57,657 nt of DNA from Verrucomicrobiia bacterium (GTDB taxonomy: Bacteria; Verrucomicrobiota; Verrucomicrobiia; Limisphaerales; JADLHS01), in the NCBI GenBank assembly GCA_011525685.1, contig WYBW01000012.1, forward strand, positions 1-57,657, read 5' to 3'. A program made the translations under genes and the position numbers. This document shows positions 45,252 to 57,657 of the stretch, piece by piece; within the stretch, counting starts at the first letter, position 1; every line of letters starts with the position of its first letter. The notes under the pieces were generated by a model that saw only the letters and a list, made by a program, of their open reading frames with translations, made no database searches and was not told where the DNA came from.

Positions 45252-46810
45252 GCAGCCGCCTCAGAAAATCCGCCCTGCTGGCGCTCGCCGTCATCCTGCT
45301 GTTCGGCGTCTCGCGGGTGCAGGTGGCGTTGAATCACGACCGCGACCAGCTCGGGTTGACGCGCGTGCCGCCGCTGGAAAACGCGCCGCCCGTGCTGGCC
45401 TTCACCACCGTGGCGCTGGGCGGTTTCCGCGGGTTGATCGCCAACGCGCTTTGGATTCGCGCCAGCGACCTGCAGGACCAGGACAAGTTCTTCGAGATGA
45501 TGCAACTGGCGGACTGGATCACGAAGCTCGAGCCGCACTTTGTCCAGGTCTGGCTCGTCCAGGCGTGGAACATGGCCTACAACATCTCGGTCAAGTTCAA
45601 GGACCTCGAGGACCGCTGGCGGTGGGTGCGGCGCGGGATCGAACTGCTGCGCGACGACGGTCTGCGCTTCAATCCCAACGCGCTGCTCATCTATCGCGAA
45701 CTGGCCTGGTTCTTCCAACACAAGATGGGCCAGAACCTCGACGACGCCCACATGATCTACAAACAACAGTGGGCCAACGAGATGGCCGAGGTCTTCGGCA
45801 AACTCCGCCGGCCCAACCTCGATGAATTGGTCAATCCCCAGGACGACGACCAGCGGGAGCGGGCCCGGCTGTTGCGCGAGAAATACAAGATGGACCCGGT
45901 CTTCATGAAGGAGGTGGACGCCACTTACGGTCCGCTGGAATGGCGGCTGCCGGAGGCGCACGCGATTTACTGGGCGGCCCTCGGCCTGGAGCGCGCCAAG
46001 TCGAATCCCGGCAAGGTCAATCCCGAGGAGTTGATCCAGTTGCGTCGTGTCATTTACCAGTCCATGCACATGGCCGTCCAGCGCGGCCGGCTGGTCGAGA
46101 ACTTCATCGAACAGGCCTTCGAGTTCGGACCGAACCTCGACATCATCCCCAAGACCAACTTCGCCTACGAACAGGCCATGGAGGAGGACGCGCAGAACGC
46201 CGAGCACATCAGCCGCGCGCATCGCAACTTCCTGCGGCTGGCGGTTTACTTCCTTTACCTGCACAACCGCGTGCCCGACGCCGCCGAGTGGTACAAGTAC
46301 CTCGGCGAGCATTACCCGGACAAGATGATCATTGACGACGACACCAACTCCTTCCCGCGCAACGTCACGCTCGATCGCTACGTCATGTCCACCGTGCAGG
46401 TGGACATCAATGAAACCGACCGCAACAAGGTGCAGTCGGCCATCGAGGCCTTCATCACCCGCGCCTATCAAAACCAGATTCTCGGCGAGGACGACCAGCA
46501 CGCGGGGCTGCGGATGATGGCGCGCAAGGTCTGGCAAAGTTACATGAGCCAGATCGAAGGCAACGAAGTCCGCGTCGGATTGCGGCCGGTCGAGGAAACC
46601 GAAAAGTTGATTCTCGAACGGTTGCTGGACCCCGAACAGGGCCTGCCTTACGAGTACCGCGCCGTGCTGCGTCAGCGACAGGGCCTGCCTCCCGAACCGC
46701 CTCCGGTGGAAACCGGCCCGGCTGCTGGCGCCGCCGTCAATCCTCCTCCAACGGCTTCCACGAACGCCCCATCCGCTCGCGCCACCAACGCGCCGGCAAG
46801 TCGTCGTTGA
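45248..46810 (+). CDS. Membrane-anchored helical-repeat protein of the ABC/SPFH cluster
   Basis: A 520-residue protein with one N-terminal helix (LLALAVILLFGVSRVQVALN) and an otherwise soluble, probably periplasmic body of helical repeats: NALWIRASDLQDQDKFFEMM, VQVWLVQAWNMAYNISVKF, AVYFLYLHNRVPDAAEWYKY. The repeats resemble TPRs but are degenerate. The last 45 residues are Pro/Ala/Thr/Asn-rich, likely disordered. The 4-bp overlap with the second permease gene argues that it works with that transporter, perhaps as a periplasmic adaptor. No known family is recognised with certainty. Confidence 0.78.
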   Translation: MSSRLRKSALLALAVILLFGVSRVQVALNHDRDQLGLTRVPPLENAPPVLAFTTVALGGFRGLIANALWIRASDLQDQDKFFEMMQLADWITKLEPHFVQVWLVQAWNMAYNISVKFKDLEDRWRWVRRGIELLRDDGLRFNPNALLIYRELAWFFQHKMGQNLDDAHMIYKQQWANEMAEVFGKLRRPNLDELVNPQDDDQRERARLLREKYKMDPVFMKEVDATYGPLEWRLPEAHAIYWAALGLERAKSNPGKVNPEELIQLRRVIYQSMHMAVQRGRLVENFIEQAFEFGPNLDIIPKTNFAYEQAMEEDAQNAEHISRAHRNFLRLAVYFLYLHNRVPDAAEWYKYLGEHYPDKMIIDDDTNSFPRNVTLDRYVMSTVQVDINETDRNKVQSAIEAFITRAYQNQILGEDDQHAGLRMMARKVWQSYMSQIEGNEVRVGLRPVEETEKLILERLLDPEQGLPYEYRAVLRQRQGLPPEPPPVETGPAAGAAVNPPPTASTNAPSARATNAPASRR

Positions 46811-47061
46811 TCCCGTCACCTGTTCCGCGTCGTCACCCAGTCTCCAGATCACCTGCTCTCCCGGAGACCGAGGTGGAACCTCAGCAACGGGGAAGTGGCT
46901 GAAGCCTTGCGCGCCCGCGCCTGGGCGTGATCCTTTGGGTGAAGCGCGAAAAGTCGTGACGCGCGGTCCTGAGGCCGCTGCGACGCCGATTTCGCAAGCC
47001 GACGAGGAGGCAGCACGAACGCCGCTCTCCACTGTCAGCAAGAATTCAAGGGAAGAGATGC

Positions 47062-47688
47062 TCAGGGAGTTTTGAAATTCACTCCCGCCTTCTGCAGCCG
47101 GCGCACCAGCCGGCGGTTCACGCTGTCGCCGTACCAAAACGCGATGCTCCTCGCGACCGTGTCACTGACGCCACCCTGACTCACGATTCGGTCAGGCCCC
47201 GCGGCCAGGAGGTCGTCCACGGCGGCAAAGCGCTGACACAACTGCCTCGCGATTTCGGCGTCCACCCGCGGGATGCCCAAGCCGTAAAGCACCCGCCATC
47301 CCTCGCGGGATTTGCTGGCGGCAAGTTGATCGAGAAGCCGCTGCGCGAACTCCTTGTCCCGGCCCGGCAACGCCGCCAGTTCGGAGCGCTTGAGCGAATA
47401 CAATTCTGCCACGTCACACGCCAGCCCTTGTTTCACGAGTTGGGCAATCAGGGCCGCGTCCGCGCCGGCGATGTTCAAGGCGTCCGCCGAACACCAGTGC
47501 GCCAGGCGCTCGCGCAATCGCGCCGGGCAATCCAGATTCGGACACCGCCAGTCGGCCGCGTTGCGAGCCTCCGTCTGCCGCGCCAGCTTGGTGCCGCACT
47601 CGGGGCAGGTTTCGGAGGGATGAAACGCCAGCCGATCAGCCAGGTCCGCCTCCCTCGCGGCGCCGAACAGTCTGGAGAGAAACTTCAT
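47062..47688 (-). CDS. Stand-alone LigA-type zinc finger plus HhH protein
   Basis: A 208-residue protein that matches only the middle of NAD-dependent DNA ligase. Residues 28-54 are the four-cysteine finger (Cys28, Cys31, Cys49, Cys54: CPECGT then WRCPNLDCPARLRERLAHW). Residues 60-208 follow the LigA helix-hairpin-helix domain (ADAALIAQLVKQG, ELAALPGRDKEFAQRLLDQL, VLYGLGIPRVDAEIARQL) up to RRLQKAGVNF, the point where a BRCT domain would begin. There is no adenylation, OB or BRCT domain, so it cannot ligate by itself but could bind DNA ends. It lies 37 bp after ligA on the same strand. Confidence 0.8.
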   Translation of the reverse strand: MKFLSRLFGAAREADLADRLAFHPSETCPECGTKLARQTEARNAADWRCPNLDCPARLRERLAHWCSADALNIAGADAALIAQLVKQGLACDVAELYSLKRSELAALPGRDKEFAQRLLDQLAASKSREGWRVLYGLGIPRVDAEIARQLCQRFAAVDDLLAAGPDRIVSQGGVSDTVARSIAFWYGDSVNRRLVRRLQKAGVNFKTP

Positions 47689-47725
47689 CGGTGAATGCCG
47701 CCCGCCGGGTCAAACTCCGGGTTCA

Positions 47726-51573
<3,848 letters not shown>

Positions 51574-52044
51574 TCAGGCGATTCCGAGTTGCACGTTGAG
51601 TTCCGCCAGTTGCTTGCGCCGTTCGGCAGGAGACGTCTTCACGATTTGCTTCGTGTCGAGGCCGAGCATGATTCGCAGCTTGGCGTCATCCAACACGTCT
51701 TGCATTACATCCGAGTCGGCAGCGACACGTTCTATTGCCTTTTGAAATCTCCGAATGACGCTAACGTCCTTCGAACCTTTGTAGTGATCTGCCAGTGCCC
51801 CAATCACGAGGAGAATGATGTCATCGTCGGGCTCGGTATCCAGGATCAACCACAACTTGTCTTTGAAATTTGGAACGCAGCAGCGGTATATCAATGGTCT
51901 GATGGCGGCAAACCGAACGATATTGTCGCTGTGATCCAGAAGCGAGAGCAGCCACGGGATATTCCTCTGCTCCTTACCTTCCAGGGAATCAATTTTCTTG
52001 ATAATAGCGTCTCTGTCCTTCATCGCCACCTCGGTTACTTGCAT
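51574..52044 (-). CDS. HEAT-like small protein, probable immunity to RHS toxin
   Basis: A 156-residue helical protein with HEAT-type pairs: NIPWLLSLLDHSDNIVRFAA, then DIILLVIGALADHYKG and VSVIRRFQKAIERVAAD. No signal peptide is seen. Its ATG (52044) lies inside the last codons of the RHS gene, overlapping the stop by 10 bp; ATG 52023 is an alternative start. A small gene tightly placed after an RHS toxin tip is the classic spot for the immunity protein, and HEAT/armadillo-like immunities are known. The DNA is visibly less G+C-rich than neighbouring housekeeping genes. Direct neutralisation is inference. Confidence 0.68.
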   Translation of the reverse strand: MQVTEVAMKDRDAIIKKIDSLEGKEQRNIPWLLSLLDHSDNIVRFAAIRPLIYRCCVPNFKDKLWLILDTEPDDDIILLVIGALADHYKGSKDVSVIRRFQKAIERVAADSDVMQDVLDDAKLRIMLGLDTKQIVKTSPAERRKQLAELNVQLGIA

Positions 52045-55000
52045 TGTAAGGCATCCTGGGCGCGATCGTGAAGCGTCCGGAGTTTATCGAGTTGCTTTTG
52101 AAGGGCCTCCCTCTCGGTCTGTCCGATATCGCGAGTCTGCGCGTTCTTCAGTTCCTCAATCTGCCTTTTAACTCCGTCAAATGCCTCTCTTACCTCTTTG
52201 AGATGATCGTGCGGCGTCCCGTCGGGCTTCCGGCTCACGACTTTTCCCTTAAGCTCCTCTCGCGCGGCGTTCAAATGTCTTTTGTCGAGGTGTTTATTTA
52301 GCTCTTTCGTTTTGTCCATTACTTCCCTGAGGGCCTTTTTTGCGAATTCATTGGAGGCGCGTCGCCTCGCTTGATCCTTTGCAACCTCATCGAGCAGTTC
52401 CCGCGCGAGCTTTCCCACTTCAACCGGATTACTGCGGGCGCAAGCGTTGATCGAGCTATCGGTAAGACCAAAGGCGTCAAACGAGTTGACCGCATTGTTG
52501 CCCATCGCCCCGTAGAGATTCCGGTTGATGTCGGCCCACAGTTCCAGGAACTCACCATCACTGAGATCGTCAGCGTCGGATTGATCCCAGGGCGTTATAC
52601 CCGCAGTCCTCACCGCTAAACTGCCGATGTCCCCGAGCGGGTCTCGATTTGGCCATCGCTGCAAACTCGGCTCGTAAAAACGGAAGCCGTAGTAGTAGAG
52701 GCCGGAGTTGGAGTGATGTTCCTTGGATGAGAACCGGTAGCAGTTCGCCTCCGCCAGCGGGCCGCTCATGGCCAGCGTGTTTCCATACGGATCGTAGTGA
52801 TACCGCGCCACCAGCACCCCGTTCGTGTTCACCAGCGCGGTTACGTTGCCGTTCCCGTCGGCGTGGTAATAGGCGTGCCGCGGATTGGTCGCCGAGGCTT
52901 CCGAGCGCGCCAGCAATCCGCCAATCCCGCCCGCTCCTTGCAGCGTGCCGCTCAGATCGTTGCCCCGCGTGTAGGTGACTTGCGGAGCGTTCAGGCTGTT
53001 GCGCTCCTGCACCACCAGCATCCCGTCATACACATAACGCACTTCGTTGGTCAGCAACCAAGCCGAGCCGCTCCAGCCGTATTCCTTGCGGATGCGGCGT
53101 CTCATCAAACCGTCATACACAAACTCACTCCGCCAGGCGTTGCTCACCGTCACGCGGGTCAACTGGTTCTCCTCGTCGTAAGTGAACACCCGGTGTCCGT
53201 CGCCGGTCAGGTTACCCCGCGCGTCATAGGCGAACGTTACCGTCGCCGGCAAATAGGCGGTGATCGTGTTCGTATCCACCCGGCCTAGGTCATCGCGCGC
53301 AATGGCCGTAAACGCATTGTTCCCGTCGCTCAAACTCACGTTGGTCCGCGCAAAGGCTAGGTCCGCGTACACCTGGGCATTGACGCCGTTGACCGTGACG
53401 TTTGTGGGCGTGGCGCTCACGTTCCCGGCCACGGTGAAGTTGCCGGCACGACTGGCGGTCGTGAGTTCATTCAGATTGTTGACGTTGAACTGCTGGACGT
53501 AGGCGTGGTTGGTGCGCCGGCTCAAGTTCCACGCCGGGTCGTAGGCGTAGCCGAACTGCTCGTGCCAGCGGGCCGAGGTGGTGTCGCTCTCCCAGCCGCG
53601 CGCCGTTCTCAGCTGGCCGATGGCGTCATAGGTGTAGTCCACGTAATTGCCGGCGGTGAACGTTTGCTTCACGCGCTGGTGGCCGGCGTTGTATTCGTAG
53701 GCGTGGGCATTGAGCCGCTGGTCTTGCGCGTTGCCCAGAACGGTGGAAAGCGGCCGTCCCAGATCATCGTGTTCGTTCGTGATGGCCGAGTGCCCCGGCA
53801 GATGCAGGTGCTCCACCAGGCTGCCCGCCATCTGGATGCTGCCCGCCCACACGTCCTTGTATTGCACGGCGAAAATGCCCGCGGGCGACGTGACGTTCGT
53901 GAGCCGCCAGTAACGGTCGTGTCCATAGCTCTGCGCCCAGGCCCCCGCGTCGGGCTGTTGTACGGACCGGCTCGCGCGTTGCCGCCCGGTGTAACTGTAA
54001 CTCACCGTGTCGTTGGACCACGGGCCGTCTTCGGCGGCCAACTGGCTGCCGGCGGTCCAGGAGAAGTCATTCGTGCCCAGGCCGTCCACCACGCGGGTCA
54101 GTCGGTTCAACGGATCGTAACGCAGCACAATGTTGCTCGTGCTCGGATACACGATGTTCGTCAGGTTGCCCACGGCGTCGTAACGGAACGTCGTGCTGAT
54201 GCCGCCGGCCTGCCAGCGGTTGGTGAGCCGTCCGTTTGGGTCGTAGCGGTAGCGGAACAGCTCGGCGCTGGCCGCGTCCAGCTTGTTCGTCACGCGCCCT
54301 TCGGCATCGTACTTCCAGCGCGTCATCTGCGCCCTGCCATCGGTCAGCGTGAGCAGAGCCCCCGCCGGATCGTAGGTGAAGCGCAACAGTTCCTGGTTGG
54401 CGTTGGTCTGGAAAAGGCAGCGGCCGAGTTCGTCACGCGCGAACTTCGTGATCGCGCCCAGTTCGTCCGTGTAGCGGCTCAACCCGCGCGCGTCATAACC
54501 AAGTCCTTCCACTCCGGATTCCTGCTGCCATTGCGCGCCGACCTTCCGACGCTCCACCAACCGGTCCAGCACGTCGTAGCTGTGGAGCGTGGTGACTCCG
54601 TTGGGGTCCGTGCTGCCGGTCAACCGTCCGTATTCATCAAACTCGCGTAACGCCCAGTGGCGCTGGTCTTCACCGCTGCCGACTTTGACGGCGGTGATCT
54701 GGTCGTACTCGTTGTGGCCCAGTTTGATTTCCTGCCCGGTGCTGTCCACGGCGTTGGTCAACCGGTCCATGGCGTCGTAGTGATAAGTGATCTGGTAGCC
54801 GTCGGGATGGATGGTGTTGGTCAGCCGCCCGGCCAGATCGTAACTGAACTGCGTCGTCAGCCACTGCGTGCCATCCCAGGAGCGGAGGGCGGACGGCGAG
54901 CCGCAGGCGCAGTATTCGTAAGTCGTCACCGCCCCGTTGGCATTGGTCACGGCCATCAGTTGCCGCACCTTGTTGTAGCCGTACCGCGTCCACTGGCCGA

Positions 55001-56987
55001 GCCGGTCGCGCGTGCCGGCCAGATCGAGCTTGTCCCACAGGTTCGAGGTGTAGGTGCCGTCGGGGAAGCGCGTGGAGGTGAGCCGGCTCAACTCGTCCCA
55101 GGTATTCGTGGTCACCAGCCCGAGTTCATTGGTGTGGATGTGGACGTTGCCATTGGTGTAGGTGAAGGAGTTTGTGCGGAACCCAAGATCAACCGTTCGC
55201 GCCAGGAAGCCCGTAGCCGCGCCGCTGGTGTGGTAGAAATTCTTTGTCAGCAGACCACCGGGATGCGCGATGCTCGTCACTTTCATGCCGTTGGTATCGT
55301 GCGTGTAGCGGAGCACCTCACCCACGGCGTTCGTTACCGAGGTCAACAGATTGGTGACCATCGCGTGATAGCCGTAGCCGCGCACGGCTTCACCACGCGG
55401 TCCGATCACGGACGTGAGCCGCTCGCCCTCCGCATAGGTGTTCTCGTAAACCGCCGACGAGCCGTTGATGTAAAAGGTGAGTTGAGTTGAGCGACCGTAA
55501 GCGTTGCGGGCAACCTCCACAGCCAGGCTTTCGCCCTGCGCATAACTAGTCCCATTCCAGACCACCTTGTTCGGGCGGCGGATTGTGCCCACGTAAGCGG
55601 GCGTTGGCTGGTTTCCATACTCATAATAAACCTGCCGGCTGCGCACCCCGTTTTCCTCGGGCAGCAAGACGGGGCCGGCCATGGCCCCCAGCGTGTCGGT
55701 CACCAGCGTCTGGCCGAATTGGCTTTGCAGCAGCCAGTGTTTGAGCGTGGCTTTGAAGTAGTCCTCCAGTGGCATGTCCAGGACATTCGTCAGTCCCTGC
55801 TGGCTGATGGCCTCATACTGCGCCCGATTCCAATGATAGCTGTTCCGGTCGTAATACCCGCCATCACTCGTGGCATACACGCCGGCGCCCCAGTCATCGC
55901 TGGAAGACCGGTAGGCGTAAAGCTGGACCGAGCCATCCGCTTCGGTGATCTTGACAGCCCGGGGTTCGATGCCGCCGCTTGCTGGCGCATTGGTGCCGTT
56001 GAAATACTCGAAGCTGGTCAACCCATAGGGCGTCGTCATGGACTGGATGATGTAATTGCTGTTGTAAGCAAACGTCGAGACCATGCTCGCCATGTCGGTA
56101 ATGCTCACCAAATGGCCATCCGAATCGTAGTTGAAATGTGCGCTCCGCCCGTATGGGTCTGTGACCGAGGTGACAAAGTTGGAAAAGGCCGCGTTGCTGT
56201 ATGCGAGGGTGTTCGTCCGCCCGTCGCGGTCAATGACTCGCGCCAGCCGCATGCGTCTCGCCGCGTTTGTTCCGATGCTTTCCCACTCGTAGGTGGTCTT
56301 GCGCCCGTAACGGTCCAACCGTGTTGAGAGCAACAGAAAGTCCCTGCCCGTTGGACTCTCCCAAAGCTGGTCGTAATGATTCTCGGCTCCTGTTGAGGAA
56401 CGGATGCGTGCCGGCCTGCCGACGTCCGCCGCTTGAAACCGCCGGCCGCTCCGATACTCCGGCATTCCATTTGTTTGAAAGAACGCCTGGCCGCCACCGG
56501 CCATGTAATTAGTGACATGATTCCCCTCAGCCAGTTCCAGCGCGCCGATCCAGTTGCACTCCCACCCGACGCCCCAAGTGTTGTTGGTGCCGAATCCCCC
56601 GATCCCGGCGCGGTAGTCCGGCCACTCCGACCGGTGCCGGTAACTCAACTTCAACTCCATCCACTGTCCATTGGCCAGCCGATACCGCAATGGCGTGTCG
56701 TGAATCCAAACATTGATGAACGGCTCGGACACCCGCCACACCGGCATGCCACATGGCGAATCGCCGCCCTCGGGACCGTCGTTGGCTGCCGGGGGATCGC
56801 ACGGTTCATCCACTTCGTCTTGATCATTGACGTCCTGGGGGACCACCCAAGGAGGCGGGACAGCCACAAGAGCGCTGATCCGCTCGCGGACCGCAAAGAC
56901 GCACGCCAATACTGCAAGCAAAATAACGCCAATCCTCTGAGTGGCATACGTGCGCAAGCGCTTTCGTCTGTTGACAGGGACTTTCAT
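52035..56987 (-). CDS. RHS-repeat protein with C-terminal toxin domain
   Basis: A 1650-residue protein. A membrane or signal helix (TQRIGVILLAVLACVFAV) at the start is followed by about 1350 residues with many YD repeats (RYDPLNRLTRVVDGLG, FTYDEENQLTRVTVSNAW), which build a beta cage. The RHS core ends at about 1450 (YGFRFYEPSLQRWPNRDPLG). The remaining 200 residues are unlike the cage: a linker with NLYGAMGNNAVNSFDAFGLT, then helical DNA-dense residues about 1561-1650 (GKVVSRKPDGTPHDHLKEV), which resemble the polymorphic toxin type 28 domain. Cages like this hold and release such tips into rival cells. Starts inside the upstream gene's stop (ATGA). Confidence 0.87.
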   Translation of the reverse strand: MKVPVNRRKRLRTYATQRIGVILLAVLACVFAVRERISALVAVPPPWVVPQDVNDQDEVDEPCDPPAANDGPEGGDSPCGMPVWRVSEPFINVWIHDTPLRYRLANGQWMELKLSYRHRSEWPDYRAGIGGFGTNNTWGVGWECNWIGALELAEGNHVTNYMAGGGQAFFQTNGMPEYRSGRRFQAADVGRPARIRSSTGAENHYDQLWESPTGRDFLLLSTRLDRYGRKTTYEWESIGTNAARRMRLARVIDRDGRTNTLAYSNAAFSNFVTSVTDPYGRSAHFNYDSDGHLVSITDMASMVSTFAYNSNYIIQSMTTPYGLTSFEYFNGTNAPASGGIEPRAVKITEADGSVQLYAYRSSSDDWGAGVYATSDGGYYDRNSYHWNRAQYEAISQQGLTNVLDMPLEDYFKATLKHWLLQSQFGQTLVTDTLGAMAGPVLLPEENGVRSRQVYYEYGNQPTPAYVGTIRRPNKVVWNGTSYAQGESLAVEVARNAYGRSTQLTFYINGSSAVYENTYAEGERLTSVIGPRGEAVRGYGYHAMVTNLLTSVTNAVGEVLRYTHDTNGMKVTSIAHPGGLLTKNFYHTSGAATGFLARTVDLGFRTNSFTYTNGNVHIHTNELGLVTTNTWDELSRLTSTRFPDGTYTSNLWDKLDLAGTRDRLGQWTRYGYNKVRQLMAVTNANGAVTTYEYCACGSPSALRSWDGTQWLTTQFSYDLAGRLTNTIHPDGYQITYHYDAMDRLTNAVDSTGQEIKLGHNEYDQITAVKVGSGEDQRHWALREFDEYGRLTGSTDPNGVTTLHSYDVLDRLVERRKVGAQWQQESGVEGLGYDARGLSRYTDELGAITKFARDELGRCLFQTNANQELLRFTYDPAGALLTLTDGRAQMTRWKYDAEGRVTNKLDAASAELFRYRYDPNGRLTNRWQAGGISTTFRYDAVGNLTNIVYPSTSNIVLRYDPLNRLTRVVDGLGTNDFSWTAGSQLAAEDGPWSNDTVSYSYTGRQRASRSVQQPDAGAWAQSYGHDRYWRLTNVTSPAGIFAVQYKDVWAGSIQMAGSLVEHLHLPGHSAITNEHDDLGRPLSTVLGNAQDQRLNAHAYEYNAGHQRVKQTFTAGNYVDYTYDAIGQLRTARGWESDTTSARWHEQFGYAYDPAWNLSRRTNHAYVQQFNVNNLNELTTASRAGNFTVAGNVSATPTNVTVNGVNAQVYADLAFARTNVSLSDGNNAFTAIARDDLGRVDTNTITAYLPATVTFAYDARGNLTGDGHRVFTYDEENQLTRVTVSNAWRSEFVYDGLMRRRIRKEYGWSGSAWLLTNEVRYVYDGMLVVQERNSLNAPQVTYTRGNDLSGTLQGAGGIGGLLARSEASATNPRHAYYHADGNGNVTALVNTNGVLVARYHYDPYGNTLAMSGPLAEANCYRFSSKEHHSNSGLYYYGFRFYEPSLQRWPNRDPLGDIGSLAVRTAGITPWDQSDADDLSDGEFLELWADINRNLYGAMGNNAVNSFDAFGLTDSSINACARSNPVEVGKLARELLDEVAKDQARRRASNEFAKKALREVMDKTKELNKHLDKRHLNAAREELKGKVVSRKPDGTPHDHLKEVREAFDGVKRQIEELKNAQTRDIGQTEREALQKQLDKLRTLHDRAQDALQCK

Positions 56988-57657
56988 GGGATGACGGAGT
57001 TAGGTCTCGGTCGGTTGATCAAGACTCGCAAAGGTTGATCTATCGCCGTCGGATCCGTGCCGTGATGATACTCTTCCAGATTTGTCCAACCGTCGCCACC
57101 CGGATCATCATTGGCGTCGTTTACCAAGGGATTGAGGCCATGCTGTATTTCCCAATCGTCGGGCACGCCGTCGCCCTCGGCATCGGCGTCGGCATAGTCA
57201 GGGATGCCATCCTCGTCCAGGTCCGCCACCGCGCCGTTAGCCACCGTCACGTAGTGGAAACCAATGTCCACTACCGAATTTGTCTCCTTCACCTGATTGG
57301 TGCTGGTCGTGAAATGGAAGAGCCCGGCGGAATACGCGTCGCGGCTGCCCGCATCCAACAGGTTGGTGGATGCCTGGTAATAATCTCCCAACGGGCCGCT
57401 GGCGTAGCTGAAACTGCTCAACACGACATCGTTGACGTTCGTCGGTTGCAGCCGACTGGCGCAGTTGATGTAAGCGTTGTGCTGGTTGGTCAAGAGTGTG
57501 GAGTACGAGGTAACGCTGCAATGGTCGAAGGCGTTGTCCTCAAAGCGCCACAGATTCGGACTCGCCGGATTGTGGAAGCCGGCTGCTGTGCTCCACAGAA
57601 GATTGTTAAAAAAGTGCAGCGTGGTTGAACCGGAGCCAATGGCATAGACCGGCGCTC
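56984..57657 (-). CDS. Calcium-binding-repeat surface protein, 3' part only
   Basis: The frame is open to the window edge, so the start is beyond it; 223 residues are visible. The first part has a repetitive, Asn/Ser-rich beta pattern (STTLHFFNNLLWSTAAG, NAFDHCSVTSYSTLL, INCASRLQP) resembling a right-handed beta-helix. Then comes an Asp-rich DLDEDGIPDYADADAEGDGV stretch with GDGWTNLEEYHHGTDPT, the thrombospondin type-3-like calcium-binding repeats of secreted Verrucomicrobiota proteins. Its stop overlaps the RHS start by 4 bp, so the two are translationally coupled. It may be an adhesin or carrier; the role is unknown. Confidence 0.78.
   Translation of the reverse strand, partial: APVYAIGSGSTTLHFFNNLLWSTAAGFHNPASPNLWRFEDNAFDHCSVTSYSTLLTNQHNAYINCASRLQPTNVNDVVLSSFSYASGPLGDYYQASTNLLDAGSRDAYSAGLFHFTTSTNQVKETNSVVDIGFHYVTVANGAVADLDEDGIPDYADADAEGDGVPDDWEIQHGLNPLVNDANDDPGGDGWTNLEEYHHGTDPTAIDQPLRVLINRPRPNSVIP

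Overview
The window looks like chromosomal DNA from a high-G+C Verrucomicrobiota bacterium, most likely near Pedosphaera/Limisphaerales. I infer this from gene content, not from any rRNA or marker search. The pointers are a type IV prepilin-like protein of the PVC type, ThuA and TAT-exported Gfo/Idh/MocA proteins side by side, a secreted GHL10 glycoside-hydrolase-like protein with Ig-like domains, thrombospondin-3-type calcium-binding repeats, and an RHS gene. No rRNA, tRNA, CRISPR array or transposase was found.

Layout. 1-7.3 kb: 3' end of a helical-repeat gene, an AraC regulator, a diheme peroxidase-Dps pair, a prepilin-like protein, and an mpl-lipoprotein pair linked to murein recycling. 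7.8-10.4 kb: an operon of VTC-domain, DUF4956 and HlyD-like proteins. 10.4-13.9 kb: pyruvate carboxylase. 14.3-19.6 kb: ThuA, Gfo/Idh/MocA and YceI-like lipoprotein genes on one strand, ending in a strong terminator; facing them are rpsU, a TIM-barrel gene and a CBM9-like gene. 20-25.9 kb: sugar ABC binding protein and permease (no ATPase), then the large GHL10 protein. 26-30.4 kb: zinc-ribbon protein, RNase III (with a long hairpin in its leader), PTS enzyme I, nucleotidyltransferase. 30.4-35 kb: a B12-binding radical SAM protein, an MFS carrier with a large insert and a secreted unknown.

35.3-46.8 kb is the most system-like block: eight codirectional genes coding for an ABC-2 permease, three SPFH/band-7 proteins in a row (the first with about six extra membrane segments), a P1B-type metal ATPase, an ABC ATPase, a second ABC-2 permease and a membrane-anchored helical protein. 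Tight spacing (4-140 bp, one 4-bp overlap) argues for a joint membrane machine of unknown purpose.

47-51 kb holds the strangest gene: a NAD-dependent DNA ligase (ligA) whose four-cysteine zinc finger is split by about 270 residues resembling the polyvalent-protein kinase fold. Immediately downstream is a small gene that encodes an intact LigA-type zinc finger plus HhH module alone. A stretch of a second reading frame at the start of the insert has the look of real coding sequence, suggesting that a free-standing kinase-like gene jumped into ligA.

51.5-57.7 kb: a minus-strand operon of a calcium-binding-repeat protein (cut by the window end), a 1650-residue RHS protein with a probable type-28 toxin tip, and a HEAT-like small protein overlapping its end, the probable immunity partner. 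Dispersed hairpin-forming repeats lie in several intergenic gaps.
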